Positions 23,716 through 32,846 of a DNA stretch of 64,000 nt are shown in pieces. The translations under genes were made by a program, and so were the position numbers. The notes beneath the pieces were generated by a model. It did no database searches. It had not been told where the DNA came from and worked only from the letters and a program-made list of their open reading frames with translations. Every line of letters starts with the position of its first letter. The stretch's first letter is position 1. The DNA is from UBA11540 sp045536425 (GTDB taxonomy: Bacteria; Bacillota; Clostridia; Oscillospirales; Ruminococcaceae): the NCBI GenBank assembly GCA_045536425.1, contig JAZSNN010000012.1:1-64000 (forward strand), read 5' to 3'.

Positions 23716-23892
23716 TTTAATGACACGAACGTGTCAATTTATGCTCGTTAGAGCAATTCATGACCAAGGTCAATTCACGAAATATTTGATTTCAATTCAT
23801 TTTAATTATTATGAATCGTTGCTATCGTAACATGAATTGGCTTTGCCATAAATCGAAAACTTTGTTTTCATGAATCGTTGCTGACGCAACAT
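23716..23892. repeat. Hairpin array, AATTCATG-linker family (copy A3)
   Basis: Hairpins GACACgaacGTGTC, GCTCgttaGAGC, GACCaaGGTC, GTTGCtatcgTAAC, GGCtttGCC, AAAACtttGTTTT and GTTGCtgacGCAAC are joined by AATTCATG, then CATGAATT or CATGAATC, with a longer AT-rich centre. It ends directly at the gyrB ribosome binding site. Confidence 0.85.
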
Positions 23893-23912
23893 TATCGCGA
23901 GGAGGAACAAAA

Positions 23913-25850
23913 GTGGAAGAAATCAAGAAAAATGCATCTGACTACAACGAAGAACAAATACAGGTGCTGGAAGGACTGGAAGCTGTTAGAAAGCGTCCCG
24001 GTATGTACATCGGTTCTACCGGACCGAGAGGTCTTCACCATCTCGTCTATGAGATAGTGGACAACGCTATCGACGAGGCACTTGCCGGCTTCTGTGACAA
24101 GATTTTGGTTGACATACTTCCCGACAATATCATCAGAGTTGTGGACAACGGACGTGGTATTCCTGTCGGTATTCAAAAGCAGACGGGTGTTTCGGCACTC
24201 ACCGTCGTATTTACTGTACTCCACGCGGGAGGAAAGTTTGGCGGTGGCGGATACACCGTTTCGGGCGGTCTTCACGGCGTTGGTGCGTCGGTTGTTAACG
24301 CGCTTTCCGAGTGGCTCGAGGTTACCGTAAAGGACGGAGAGCACATCTGGCGTCAGAAGTTTGCACGCGGTAACGAATCTTCTCCTCTCGAGCAGATTGG
24401 CGACACCACCGAGCGCGGAACAGAAATCGTCTTCAAGGCTGACGGTGAAATCTTTGAAGAGCTTGTCTACGACTATAACATCCTTCTCGACAGAATGAGA
24501 GAACAGGCTTTCCTCAACGCAGGTGTAAACATCACCTTTACAGACTACCGCGACGAGAACAACATCATCTCAAACGTTCTTCACTACGAGGGCGGTATCA
24601 GAAGCTTTGTTGAGTTTCTCAACAAAAAGCGCGGTGTTGAGGTTGTAAACCAAGAGCCCATCTACGTCAGCGGTTCGGAAGAAACAAGCTCGGCTGAGAT
24701 TGCAATTCAGTACAACGACAGCTACAACGAGGTTATCCTCTCTTTTGCAAACGATATCAACACCACCGACGGCGGTACCCACGTCGAAGGCTTTAAAAAG
24801 GCTCTCACAAAGGTGTTCAACGACTACTCCAGAAGAAACGGTATTCTAAAGGATGCCGACAAGAACTTTATCGGCGAGGACGTTCGCGAGGGTATGACCG
24901 CTGTAATCAGCGTCAAACTAAAGGAAGCGCAGTTTGAGGGACAGACCAAGGCAAAGCTCGGAAACACCGAGATTCGCGGTCTTGTCGAGAAGATTTTGAC
25001 CGACAAGCTCACTACCTTCCTCGATGAAAACCCCACCGTTGCAAGAGATATCATCGAAAAAGCGCTAAACGCTTCGAAGGTGCGCGAGGCGGTCAGAAAA
25101 GCAAAGGAAAACGCGAGAAGAAAGAGCGCACTTGAATCTGCTTCTCTTCCCGGAAAGCTCGCTGACTGCTCCGAAAAAGACCCTGCTCTTACAGAGCTTT
25201 ATATCGTAGAGGGAGACTCGGCGGGAGGTTCTGCAAAGGGCGGTCGTGAAAGAAAATATCAGGCTATTCTACCACTTTGGGGCAAGATGCTCAACGTCGA
25301 GAAGGCAAGACTCGACAAGGTCTACGGAAACGACAAGCTCCAGCCCGTTGTTACCGCTCTCGGTTGCGGTATCGGCGAGGATCTCAACATTGAAAAGCTG
25401 AGATATCACAAGATTATCATTATGGCCGATGCCGACGTTGACGGAAGCCATATCAGAACACTTCTTCTCACCTTCTTCTTCAGATTTATGAGACCTCTCA
25501 TCGAGCACGGCTATATCTACATAGCACAGCCTCCGCTCTTTGAGCTGAAAAAGGGCAAACAGGTGAGATATGCCTACACCGACGAAGAAAGAGATATGTA
25601 TATCAAGGAGCTCAAAGGGGAAACCGACGCCAAGGTAGACATTCAGCGTTACAAAGGTCTCGGTGAGATGGACTCCAAGCAGTTGTGGGACACCACAATG
25701 AATCCCGAAACGAGAATAATGCTTCAGGTTACGATGGAAGATGCCGTAAAGGCGGACGAAACCTTCTCGATTCTTATGGGTGACAAGGTCGGCCCGAGAA
25801 AAGAGTTTATCGAAACCAACGCAAAGTTTGTTTCTGATTTGGATATATAA
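23913..25850 (+). CDS. gyrB: DNA gyrase subunit B
   Basis: The 645-residue ATPase subunit of gyrase. The GHKL ATPase shows EIVDNAIDEA (about residues 50), DNGRGIPVG and GGLHGVGASVVNALS. The TOPRIM domain begins ELYIVEGDSAGGSAKGGR and contains ADADVDGSHIRTL, and the C-terminal part includes QRYKGLGEMDSKQLW. GAGGAGGAACAAAA precedes the GTG start at 23913. It is separated from gyrA by two YcxB-like genes, whereas the two subunits are adjacent in many relatives. Confidence 0.97.
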   Translation: MEEIKKNASDYNEEQIQVLEGLEAVRKRPGMYIGSTGPRGLHHLVYEIVDNAIDEALAGFCDKILVDILPDNIIRVVDNGRGIPVGIQKQTGVSALTVVFTVLHAGGKFGGGGYTVSGGLHGVGASVVNALSEWLEVTVKDGEHIWRQKFARGNESSPLEQIGDTTERGTEIVFKADGEIFEELVYDYNILLDRMREQAFLNAGVNITFTDYRDENNIISNVLHYEGGIRSFVEFLNKKRGVEVVNQEPIYVSGSEETSSAEIAIQYNDSYNEVILSFANDINTTDGGTHVEGFKKALTKVFNDYSRRNGILKDADKNFIGEDVREGMTAVISVKLKEAQFEGQTKAKLGNTEIRGLVEKILTDKLTTFLDENPTVARDIIEKALNASKVREAVRKAKENARRKSALESASLPGKLADCSEKDPALTELYIVEGDSAGGSAKGGRERKYQAILPLWGKMLNVEKARLDKVYGNDKLQPVVTALGCGIGEDLNIEKLRYHKIIIMADADVDGSHIRTLLLTFFFRFMRPLIEHGYIYIAQPPLFELKKGKQVRYAYTDEERDMYIKELKGETDAKVDIQRYKGLGEMDSKQLWDTTMNPETRIMLQVTMEDAVKADETFSILMGDKVGPRKEFIETNAKFVSDLDI

Positions 25851-25966
25851 TCGCGAAATTCGGCTGATGCCGAGTTGTTTACAGGGGAAACCCAAAGGAA
25901 CTGTCCTGTGTCGGACGGGGTGTGGCGGTGATGCCACAGGCACGAATAATTCTTTTGGAGTAATTT

Positions 25967-26512
25967 ATGAAGCTTACATTCAAGGTGTCTTTTGAAAACT
26001 ACTATGAGTACAACAGGGTTTATAGCAAAATTGCGGTAGGAAAAAACCTCAAATCCATCTTCAAGATGGGAGGGTTTGCGACCGTTGCGGGAGTCACGGC
26101 GATTGCGATGTATTTTGCAAGGCTTTTGGAAATCTCGCTTCTTCTCTATGGCGGTGCGATTTTGACCGTGATAGGACTCTATATGATGCTATATTCAAAG
26201 GCACTCTTTTATCTAAAGCTAAAAAAAGACGTGCGTCGAAAATTTAAGAACAGTGACTACTTTAAAAACGAGCGCACGGTTGAGTTTTTTGGGGATTATA
26301 TGGTCGCCCACTCTGAAAACGATGATTACTGCGGAGATTATGACGAGGATCTCAAGGAATTTATAGAAACCGAAAATCTCTTTATGATTATGGTTCACGG
26401 CAGACGCGGGATTATCGTTCCAAAAGCTGAGGTTGACGCGCAGGAGCTTCGCGCTCTGCTCAAAAAGATTTCAGAAGAAAATGACGTGAGGTATAGATAT
26501 ATCAAGGAGTGA
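25967..26512 (+). CDS. YcxB-like membrane protein
   Basis: A 181-residue protein with two closely spaced membrane segments (about residues 33-52 and 56-74). A cytoplasmic tail follows with TVEFFGDYMVAHSEND, a short acidic stretch and VHGRRGIIVPKAEVD. This is the layout of YcxB-domain proteins, whose role is unknown. GGAGTAATTT precedes the ATG. The gene lies between gyrB and gyrA, 4 bp ahead of another protein with the same plan. The 115-bp gap after gyrB has two small hairpins and no gene. Confidence 0.78.
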   Translation: MKLTFKVSFENYYEYNRVYSKIAVGKNLKSIFKMGGFATVAGVTAIAMYFARLLEISLLLYGGAILTVIGLYMMLYSKALFYLKLKKDVRRKFKNSDYFKNERTVEFFGDYMVAHSENDDYCGDYDEDLKEFIETENLFMIMVHGRRGIIVPKAEVDAQELRALLKKISEENDVRYRYIKE

Positions 26513-26516
26513 AAAG

Positions 26517-26996
26517 ATGTTCAGTATAAAATGTGACCCCTCCTCGCCCGAGCTGAAGGAATCGGTGGGTGTAGTTTTTAAAAAGCGTCGCAGAAACAAG
26601 ATTATCTCCTTTTCTATTGTTTTTCTTGCACTCTCGATACTTCTTTTTTCCACCAATTCTATTCTAAATCTCTCGCTCGGCTTTATCTGTGTCGGTTTTG
26701 CGATAGTTATGCCGCTTGTGCATATAATCAGCGCAATAATTTCCATTCGTGATACCGAAAAACAAAGATTTGAGCTCTCCTTTGAGGGAAAGGGATTAAG
26801 TATTCAAACAAAGCACAGCTATTTTGCGGACTACAGCTCCACAGAGGCATTTGACAGCGAAAAGGTCATCACCCTGCTCGACGAATGCGGACAGATTTTC
26901 TGTGTCCCGAAAAGGTGCTTTGAAAACGAGGAAATGTTAGCGGAGTTTGAGGAAACACTCTCCAAAAAGCTCCAAAAAAGATATATTAAAAGATAA
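26517..26996 (+). CDS. YcxB-like membrane protein (second of pair)
   Basis: A 159-residue protein starting 4 bp after its neighbour. Two hydrophobic segments (about residues 30-45 and 49-72) follow a basic RRRNK, and the tail carries FELSFEGKGLSIQTK, a Ser/Thr stretch and IFCVPKRCFENEEM, matching the strand pattern of the preceding YcxB-like protein at low identity. GTGAAAAG lies before the ATG. The pair is probably cotranscribed with gyrA, which starts 16 bp later. Function is unknown. Confidence 0.68.
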   Translation: MFSIKCDPSSPELKESVGVVFKKRRRNKIISFSIVFLALSILLFSTNSILNLSLGFICVGFAIVMPLVHIISAIISIRDTEKQRFELSFEGKGLSIQTKHSYFADYSSTEAFDSEKVITLLDECGQIFCVPKRCFENEEMLAEFEETLSKKLQKRYIKR

Positions 26997-27012
26997 CAGG
27001 CAGGTGTTTTAG

Positions 27013-29481
27013 TTGTTCGGAGAAAATCAGAACATCATACAGGTCGATGTTGAAAAGGAAATGAAAAAATCGTTTCTGCAATACTCGATGGCGGTTATCG
27101 TCGGTCGTGCATTGCCCGACGTTCGCGACGGCTTCAAGCCCGTTCACAGAAGAATACTTTATACAATGTACGAAAACGGCTTGTACCCCAACAAGCCCTA
27201 CAGAAAGTGCGCCGACACGGTAGGCTCGGTGCTCGGTAGATACCATCCGCACGGTGACGCGTCGGTTTATGATGCGCTCGTTCGTCTTGCGCAGGACTTC
27301 TCAATGAGATATCCGCTCGTTGACGGACACGGAAACTTCGGTTCTATCGACGGCGACCCGCCCGCTGCATACCGTTATACCGAGTCGAGAATGGGTAGAC
27401 TCGCTCTGCAGATGGTGCAGGACATCGACTGCAACACCGTCGATTTCACAATGAACTACGACGACCGTCTCAAAGAGCCCACCGTCCTCCCCAGCCGTTT
27501 CCCCAATCTTTTGGTAAACGGTTCGGTTGGTATTGCCGTTGGTATGGCGACAAACATCCCGCCTCACAATCTCCGCGAGGTTATCGGTGCTATTGACCTT
27601 CTCATCGACAAGCCCGATGCCGAGCTTGATGATATTATGGAGTTCATAAAAGGCCCCGACTTCCCGACAGGTGCAACCATTATGGGCAGAAGCGGTATCC
27701 GCGCGGCTTATGCGACAGGACGCGGCAAGGTTGTCATTCGTTCCGAGGCTGAAATCGAGGAACACGGCAACCGTCAGAGAATTATCGTAAAGTCCATTCC
27801 CTATATGGTAAACAAGGCGAGAATGATAGAGGGTATTGCCGAGCTTGTCAAGGACAAGAGAATCGAAGGCATCTCCGACATCCGCGACGAGTCCTCCGAC
27901 CGCGACGGTATGCGTATCGTAATCGAGCTAAAGCGCGATGCAAACGGACAGGTTATCCTCAACCAGCTCTACAAGTTCAGTCAGATGCAGGAGTCGTTTG
28001 GTATCATCCTGCTCGCTATCGTAAACGGAGAGCCCAAAACCCTCACCCTAAAGCAGATGCTTTTGCATTACATAGACTTCCAGTGCGAGGTTATCGAAAG
28101 AAGAACCCGCTTCAACCTCAACAAAGCAAAGGAAAGAGAGCACATCCTCGAGGGCTTGAAGATTGCGCTCGACTACATCGACGAGGTTATCAAGATTATC
28201 CGCGCAAGTAAGTCTATTCCCGAGTCAAGACAGGCTCTTATGGAACGCTTTGGACTCGACGAGATACAGGCAAACGCCATCGTTGAGATGCGCCTTGGAC
28301 AGCTCACCGGACTTGAAAAGGACAAGATTTTAGAAGAATTAAAAGCTCTCTGCGAAAAGATTGCAGAGCTCGAGGCAATCCTTGCCGACAGAAACAAGGT
28401 GCTCGCTATCCTCAAGGAAGAGCTCGACGAAATCGGCAAAAAATACGGTGACGACCGCCGTACCGAGATTGCCGCTATCAGCGGTGAGATGGACATCGAA
28501 GACCTCATCCCCGTTGAGCCCTGCGTTATCACAATGACCCACTACGGCTATATCAAGAGAATGAACCCCTCAGAATACCGCGCACAGCGTCGTGGAGGTA
28601 GAGGCGTTTCGGGTATGACAAGACGCGACGAGGACTTTGCAGAGGAGATCTTTACCTGCTCGACCCACGACTATATTGCGTTCTTCACAAACCGAGGCAG
28701 AATCTATCGCCTGAAAGGCTATGAGATTGCCGAGGGAAGCCGTCAGTCAAGAGGTGTCAATATCATAAACCTCCTCCCGCTTGAATCCGAGGAGAAGGTC
28801 ACCGCTATGATAAAGCTCGAAAACTTTGATGCCGAGGGCGCATATCTCAATATGATTACCAAAAACGGTGTCATCAAGAGAACAAAGCTCAATGAATACC
28901 GCAATATCAGAAAAGCGGGACTTATTGCAATAAATCTCGACGAGGGCGACGAGCTCGGCTGGGTAATCCTCACAAACGGCGACAGCGACCTTCTCGTTGC
29001 TACCAGAAACGGTATGGCTATCCGCATCAACGAGGAACAGGCAAGACCTCTCTCCCGTTCTGCGCGTGGCGTTAAGGTGCTCACCCTCCGCGACGGCGAC
29101 GAGGTTGTGGGTGCTACTGAAATGCTTCCCGACCACTCCATCCTCACCGTTACCGAAAAGGGCAAGGGCAGAAGAACCGCAAACGAGGACTACCGTTGCC
29201 AGAACAGAGGCGGATTTGGTTCTACAAACTACCGCGTCAGCGAGGAAAAGGGCCGTGTTGCAGGTGTCAAGGCGGTTTGCGACACCGACGACATCATCCT
29301 CATCTCCGATGACGGTATCATCATTCGTACTCAGGTCGATTCCATCAACCTGCAGTCGAGATACGGCAGCGGCGTAAACGTTATGCGTGTGAACGAGGGC
29401 GCAAAGCTCGTTACCTTCGCACGTACTCCCGCAGAGGAGGAATCCCCTGCTGACGAGGAGGAAACAAATGAAAATAACTAA
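27013..29481 (+). CDS. gyrA: DNA gyrase subunit A
   Basis: The 822-residue breakage-reunion subunit. The N-terminal winged-helix region has VGRALPDVRDGFKPVHRRIL and the quinolone region HPHGDASVYDALVR. The catalytic Tyr is in AAYRYTESRM (about residue 119). Six C-terminal beta-pinwheel repeats follow, with a QRRGGRGVSGM-type GyrA box (about 520-530). At the position equivalent to E. coli Ser83 the residue is Ala (Ala83, then Ser84). The start codon is TTG at 27013, with AGGCAGGTG upstream. The acidic tail ends in ADEEETNENN and its last codons overlap the next gene by 14 bp. Confidence 0.97.
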   Translation: MFGENQNIIQVDVEKEMKKSFLQYSMAVIVGRALPDVRDGFKPVHRRILYTMYENGLYPNKPYRKCADTVGSVLGRYHPHGDASVYDALVRLAQDFSMRYPLVDGHGNFGSIDGDPPAAYRYTESRMGRLALQMVQDIDCNTVDFTMNYDDRLKEPTVLPSRFPNLLVNGSVGIAVGMATNIPPHNLREVIGAIDLLIDKPDAELDDIMEFIKGPDFPTGATIMGRSGIRAAYATGRGKVVIRSEAEIEEHGNRQRIIVKSIPYMVNKARMIEGIAELVKDKRIEGISDIRDESSDRDGMRIVIELKRDANGQVILNQLYKFSQMQESFGIILLAIVNGEPKTLTLKQMLLHYIDFQCEVIERRTRFNLNKAKEREHILEGLKIALDYIDEVIKIIRASKSIPESRQALMERFGLDEIQANAIVEMRLGQLTGLEKDKILEELKALCEKIAELEAILADRNKVLAILKEELDEIGKKYGDDRRTEIAAISGEMDIEDLIPVEPCVITMTHYGYIKRMNPSEYRAQRRGGRGVSGMTRRDEDFAEEIFTCSTHDYIAFFTNRGRIYRLKGYEIAEGSRQSRGVNIINLLPLESEEKVTAMIKLENFDAEGAYLNMITKNGVIKRTKLNEYRNIRKAGLIAINLDEGDELGWVILTNGDSDLLVATRNGMAIRINEEQARPLSRSARGVKVLTLRDGDEVVGATEMLPDHSILTVTEKGKGRRTANEDYRCQNRGGFGSTNYRVSEEKGRVAGVKAVCDTDDIILISDDGIIIRTQVDSINLQSRYGSGVNVMRVNEGAKLVTFARTPAEEESPADEEETNENN

Positions 29482-30547
29482 AATCATCATTGCGGTGGCT
29501 CTTGTCACCGCAATACTCACCGCTTGTGGTGAGGATGTTGACATCACAATAAACAAGGTGACATCGGGCTTTGTTCCCGATACCGACATCACAATAGTCG
29601 ACAAAAACGACTACAGCGACACCACCAGCAAGGCTCCGCAGACGAGCTCAAAGGACACCTCGTCCAAGAACACCGAGTCGGGTCAGCTCCCCTCTCAAGT
29701 TCGCTCAAAGGTGCTCGATATCGCCGAGGAGCGCCATTCGGAGTATAAGAGCTTTGCCCTCTATGGCGAGGGAGTTGACATCGTCGGTGGCTATGAGTGC
29801 TACATCGTCGAGGTTTTCAGTGGCTCAAACGTATTTCTCGCGACCTACGCGATAGGCGTTGACCACGACTACGTCGCATTTGTCTACGACACCTCGGTTG
29901 AAAAATACCGCATTATGTACATCGACGGTTCCAGCATAAGACTCGGTGCCTATGCCGACACCCTTGTTTCACACGGAACATATACAAATCAGCCCGCGGG
30001 CTATCTCTTCAACTACGACGGAGAGCCCAATATCAGCAAGCTCAACAATACTACCGTCTTTACCACGGGTCTTTGGCTCGTTGCGATAGAGGGCGAGGTG
30101 CCCACAGCGACCCTCGACTTCACCAGCAGTCTTGTACGCAAGGCGCAGGAAGACACCGTAATGCGCGATATGCTCGACGAGCTCGGTCTTGTCTTCGACT
30201 GGGCGCAGAGCAGTGAGCTTGTTTCTGCTATGGGCTCAGAGTTCGTGCGCAGACCTTTCTTTGCGACCTACGGTGATACCGAGGTTGAAAACGGCGCTGT
30301 GTACTACGGCTATGCTAATAACGGAATGTTCTACAAGATAGTTGCTTTCTCGCTCGGCGAGTCGGATTCCGTCGGAAATCTCTTGAACGGCATCGAGTTT
30401 ACAAAGCGCGTGAACGGCGGAACTGTCCGCGACCAGAGGACAGAAGCAACCCAACCCACCTGGCCCAATTCCTACACCCCAACCCCAAACCCAAGCGATA
30501 ACACAAGCAGCACCTCAAGCTCGGTTGATAGGCCTTTTGGATGGTAA
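29468..30547 (+). CDS. Lipoprotein translationally coupled to gyrA
   Basis: A 359-residue secreted lipoprotein of unknown function. It has a signal peptide with lipobox LTAC (Cys about residue 20), a Ser/Thr/Lys-rich tether (about 45-75), a globular domain, and a low-complexity Thr/Pro/Ser tail (about 320-355) ending DRPFGW. The ribosome binding site GAGGAGGAAACAA and the ATG lie inside the 3' end of gyrA, so the two share a transcript and are translationally coupled. Part of the middle (ALYGEGVDIVGGYECYIVEVF) reads like a two-lobed beta domain, but I do not recognise it. Confidence 0.85.
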   Translation: MKITKIIIAVALVTAILTACGEDVDITINKVTSGFVPDTDITIVDKNDYSDTTSKAPQTSSKDTSSKNTESGQLPSQVRSKVLDIAEERHSEYKSFALYGEGVDIVGGYECYIVEVFSGSNVFLATYAIGVDHDYVAFVYDTSVEKYRIMYIDGSSIRLGAYADTLVSHGTYTNQPAGYLFNYDGEPNISKLNNTTVFTTGLWLVAIEGEVPTATLDFTSSLVRKAQEDTVMRDMLDELGLVFDWAQSSELVSAMGSEFVRRPFFATYGDTEVENGAVYYGYANNGMFYKIVAFSLGESDSVGNLLNGIEFTKRVNGGTVRDQRTEATQPTWPNSYTPTPNPSDNTSSTSSSVDRPFGW

Positions 30548-30548
30548 T

Positions 30549-30682
30549 TTGCAAAGCAAATTACCAACAATGCGACTCTAGTCGCAATTCATGCTCGACA
30601 GAGCAATTCATGTCCGAAGGACAATTCATGCGCCAACGGCGCAACTCATAATGAATTGAAACCCTTGGTTCATTGCAATCAG
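30549..30682. repeat. Hairpin array, AATTCATG-linker family (copy A4)
   Basis: Hairpins TTTGCaaaGCAAA, GCGACtctaGTCGC, GCTCgacaGAGC, GTCCgaaGGAC and GCGCCaacGGCGC are joined by AATTCATG and end in the centre TCATAATGAATT. Confidence 0.85.
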
Positions 30683-30719
30683 TATAAACAACGCAAAACT
30701 ATACAAAGAGTATAACAAA

Positions 30720-31430
30720 ATGAAGAAAATTGGGCTCAGTTCAAATCAATTAAAGCTAATTGCGGCGGTGAGTATGCTCCTCGACCACATCGGGTATTTC
30801 CTTTTCCCGACGGTTACGGTCTTTAGGATTATCGGCAGACTCGCCTTCCCTATCTTTGCATTTTGCATCTCTGAGGGCTGTCGCTACACCAAAAACCGAC
30901 CTAGATATCTGCTTCAAATAGCGGGATGTGCGGTGGTTTTTCAGGCGGTTGCCTTTTTAACTGCGGGAGCCTCGGCGCCGATAAATATATTTGGTACATT
31001 TTCGGTGGCGATTTTGCTCTGCTATCTTTTTGATTTTATAAAAAGCAGAAAAATCGGCGGATTTCTACTGTTTGGTTTGGCGGTTTTTGCGGTGTATGCG
31101 CTGATGCGCTACGTCGATTTTGACTATGGATTTTTGGGCGCGCTTCTGCCACTTTCCGCGTATGTGTTCGAGACAAAAGAAACCAAAGACGAGGGCGAGG
31201 CTCGGTTTTCCAACGTTGGAAAGTGGGCAAAATTTCTCTGCTTTACCCTCACCCTTGCGGCACTCGCGGGGCTCAGTGGATGGAGCGTGCAGTACTATTC
31301 ACTCTTGGCGGTGCCGATTCTGTCCTTGTACAACGGACAGTATGGCTCGAGAAAATTCAAATATTGGTTTTACGTTTTCTATCCTTTACATTTGGTTTTG
31401 ATATACGGTGTTAAAATTCTCATAAAGTGA
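30720..31430 (+). CDS. TraX-family membrane protein
   Basis: A 236-residue polytopic membrane protein. The N-terminal LSSNQLKLIAAVSMLLDHIG, then FRIIGRLAFPIFAFCISEG and YTKNRPRYLL, is the TraX signature. TraX acetylates F-pilin in plasmids, but chromosomal Firmicute copies are of unknown function and probably act as membrane acyltransferases. Seven or eight hydrophobic segments follow, ending with FYVFYPLHLVLIYGVK. The ATG at 30720 is 11 bp ahead of the lipoprotein reading direction, and a promoter-like ATACAAAGAGTATAAC precedes it. Confidence 0.88.
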   Translation: MKKIGLSSNQLKLIAAVSMLLDHIGYFLFPTVTVFRIIGRLAFPIFAFCISEGCRYTKNRPRYLLQIAGCAVVFQAVAFLTAGASAPINIFGTFSVAILLCYLFDFIKSRKIGGFLLFGLAVFAVYALMRYVDFDYGFLGALLPLSAYVFETKETKDEGEARFSNVGKWAKFLCFTLTLAALAGLSGWSVQYYSLLAVPILSLYNGQYGSRKFKYWFYVFYPLHLVLIYGVKILIK

Positions 31431-31441
31431 GGTAAAATATT

Positions 31442-32125
31442 ATGAAAAAGATAATTGCGATGCTACTTCTCCTCGCGTTTGTTTTCTGCGGATGCGGTGA
31501 GGGCACGACGGCTTCGGGCGAGGGCAATGAAAAGCCCAACACAAGCTGTACCCTCTCGGATGATTGCGACGAGTCAACCGCCGAGGGCGGCAACGCTGAC
31601 AAAACAGAGATAAACCTCGACGCTAAGACCGGTCAAGAGGCGCTCGAAAACGCGATGAAGGCTGTCAAGGCTGTTGATGAAACAGGAATATCGCATTATC
31701 AGGGAGCTGATTTTTGGCAGTGGCACTTTGATATAGGCGACGAGGAGCTGGCTCTCATAAAAAGAGCGTTTCCCTATATGACCTACGAGTTTGTGAACTT
31801 TGAGGAAAGTGACGGCAGTGTGTTTGGCACCGTGAAAATCAGATCCATTGATTTGGGAATGGAGTATCTCGACGTGCAGATGCGCCTCGAGGACTGGTAT
31901 CGGGCGATGGCGCTCGAAGACCTCGAGGTTACCTATGAGGGTAAGAGAAGCGAGCTTTTCAGAATCTTCAACAGCGAGCTCGACGATGTTCAAACTCTCA
32001 AGTTCAAGGAAACTGAGGTTCGAATCGAGGCCTACAAACCCGAAGATACATGGTATGTTTCGCGCTCTGACGAGTTCCTTTGGGCACTTTTCGGAACAAT
32101 TACCTGGGGATATGGAATGGGTTGA
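31442..32125 (+). CDS. Lipoprotein, origin-flanking paralogous family (member 3)
   Basis: A 227-residue lipoprotein with signal peptide and lipobox FCGC (Cys about residue 18), an acidic Ser/Glu-rich tether, then GQEALENAMKAVKAVDETGISHY, the same opening as 14535, 15244 and 32252. A central strand region contains FGTVKIRSIDLGMEYLDV, and the end carries DTWYVSRSDEFLWALFG. GAGGTAAAATATT precedes the ATG, 11 bp after traX. It is one of a tandem pair here, mirroring the tandem pair on the other side of oriC. Function is unknown. Confidence 0.85.
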   Translation: MKKIIAMLLLLAFVFCGCGEGTTASGEGNEKPNTSCTLSDDCDESTAEGGNADKTEINLDAKTGQEALENAMKAVKAVDETGISHYQGADFWQWHFDIGDEELALIKRAFPYMTYEFVNFEESDGSVFGTVKIRSIDLGMEYLDVQMRLEDWYRAMALEDLEVTYEGKRSELFRIFNSELDDVQTLKFKETEVRIEAYKPEDTWYVSRSDEFLWALFGTITWGYGMG

Positions 32126-32126
32126 T

Positions 32127-32243
32127 TTGCGCCATCGGCACAAAGCTAAATAACGGCTACGCCGTAGCTAAATAGACGCTACACGTCAGCTAAATAATCT
32201 CGCGTTGCGAGATAGCTAAATGTTGCTTCGCAACGTTAAAGGA
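32127..32243. repeat. Hairpin array, AGCTAAAT-linker family (copy 5, cleanest)
   Basis: Five different hairpins (GCGCCatcGGCAC, ACGGCtacGCCGT, GACGctacaCGTC, ATCTCGCgttGCGAGAT, GTTGCttcGCAAC) are separated by exact AGCTAAAT, all in one orientation. It lies between two paralogous lipoprotein genes. Confidence 0.9.
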
Positions 32244-32251
32244 GAAAAAAT

Positions 32252-32803
32252 ATGAAAAAGATTTTATGTGTTATTCTTGCAGTTGTTATGATGGTATCCT
32301 TTACCGCGTGTGGTAAGGAGAGCGCCGAAAAGGCGGCTGACAATGCATTAAAAGCCGTCAAAACACTCAACATAAAGGGTATGGAAAAGTATTTCGGCGA
32401 GGTTTCGGTAGACGATATGGACCTCGACGACATTTCCGCAGAAGAGCTGAAGATTGCTAAAAAGTTCTTCTCCAAGATGAGCTGGGAGATTCTCGGCTCG
32501 GTTGAGGACGAGTACGTCGCAACCGTTACCGTGCGTCTTACCACCGTTGACTTGGCGCCCATCGTCAAAGAGATTGCGGGCGAGCTTATGGGTGATGCGC
32601 TCTCTTCGCTTTTCGGCGACAAGATGAGCGAGGAAGAGATGGAACAAAAGACGCTCAAAATCTTTGAGGAAAAGCTTTCCGAAAAGAACGTTCAGATGGC
32701 AACAAACGATGTTGAGCTTGATATGACACTCACCGAAGATGGCTGGAAGATAGAGATGGAAAACATCTTCTCCGTCGGCAGTCTTGAGGATTTGTTTAAC
32801 TGA
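32252..32803 (+). CDS. Lipoprotein, origin-flanking paralogous family (member 4)
   Basis: A 183-residue lipoprotein. The signal peptide has lipobox FTAC (Cys about residue 18), followed directly by AEKAADNALKAVKTLNIKGMEKYFGE, a strand region VATVTVRLTTVDLAPIV, a charged helix (DKMSEEEMEQKTLKIFEEK), and LTEDGWKIEMEN at the end. It is a paralogue of 31442, 14535 and 15244 by layout and by the AL-x-AVK opening. AAAGGAGAAAAAAT precedes the ATG. A hairpin array separates it from member 3; cardiolipin synthase follows. Confidence 0.86.
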   Translation: MKKILCVILAVVMMVSFTACGKESAEKAADNALKAVKTLNIKGMEKYFGEVSVDDMDLDDISAEELKIAKKFFSKMSWEILGSVEDEYVATVTVRLTTVDLAPIVKEIAGELMGDALSSLFGDKMSEEEMEQKTLKIFEEKLSEKNVQMATNDVELDMTLTEDGWKIEMENIFSVGSLEDLFN

Positions 32804-32846
32804 TTTATAGCGCAGGGCTTTGAATCAACAGAAAGGAGTCGCTTTG

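Noticed and set aside
25851..25966. Riboswitch or structured leader between gyrB and the YcxB-like gene
   Set aside because: Only two small hairpins (CGGCtgatGCCG, GTGGCggtgatGCCAC); no match to a riboswitch core I know.
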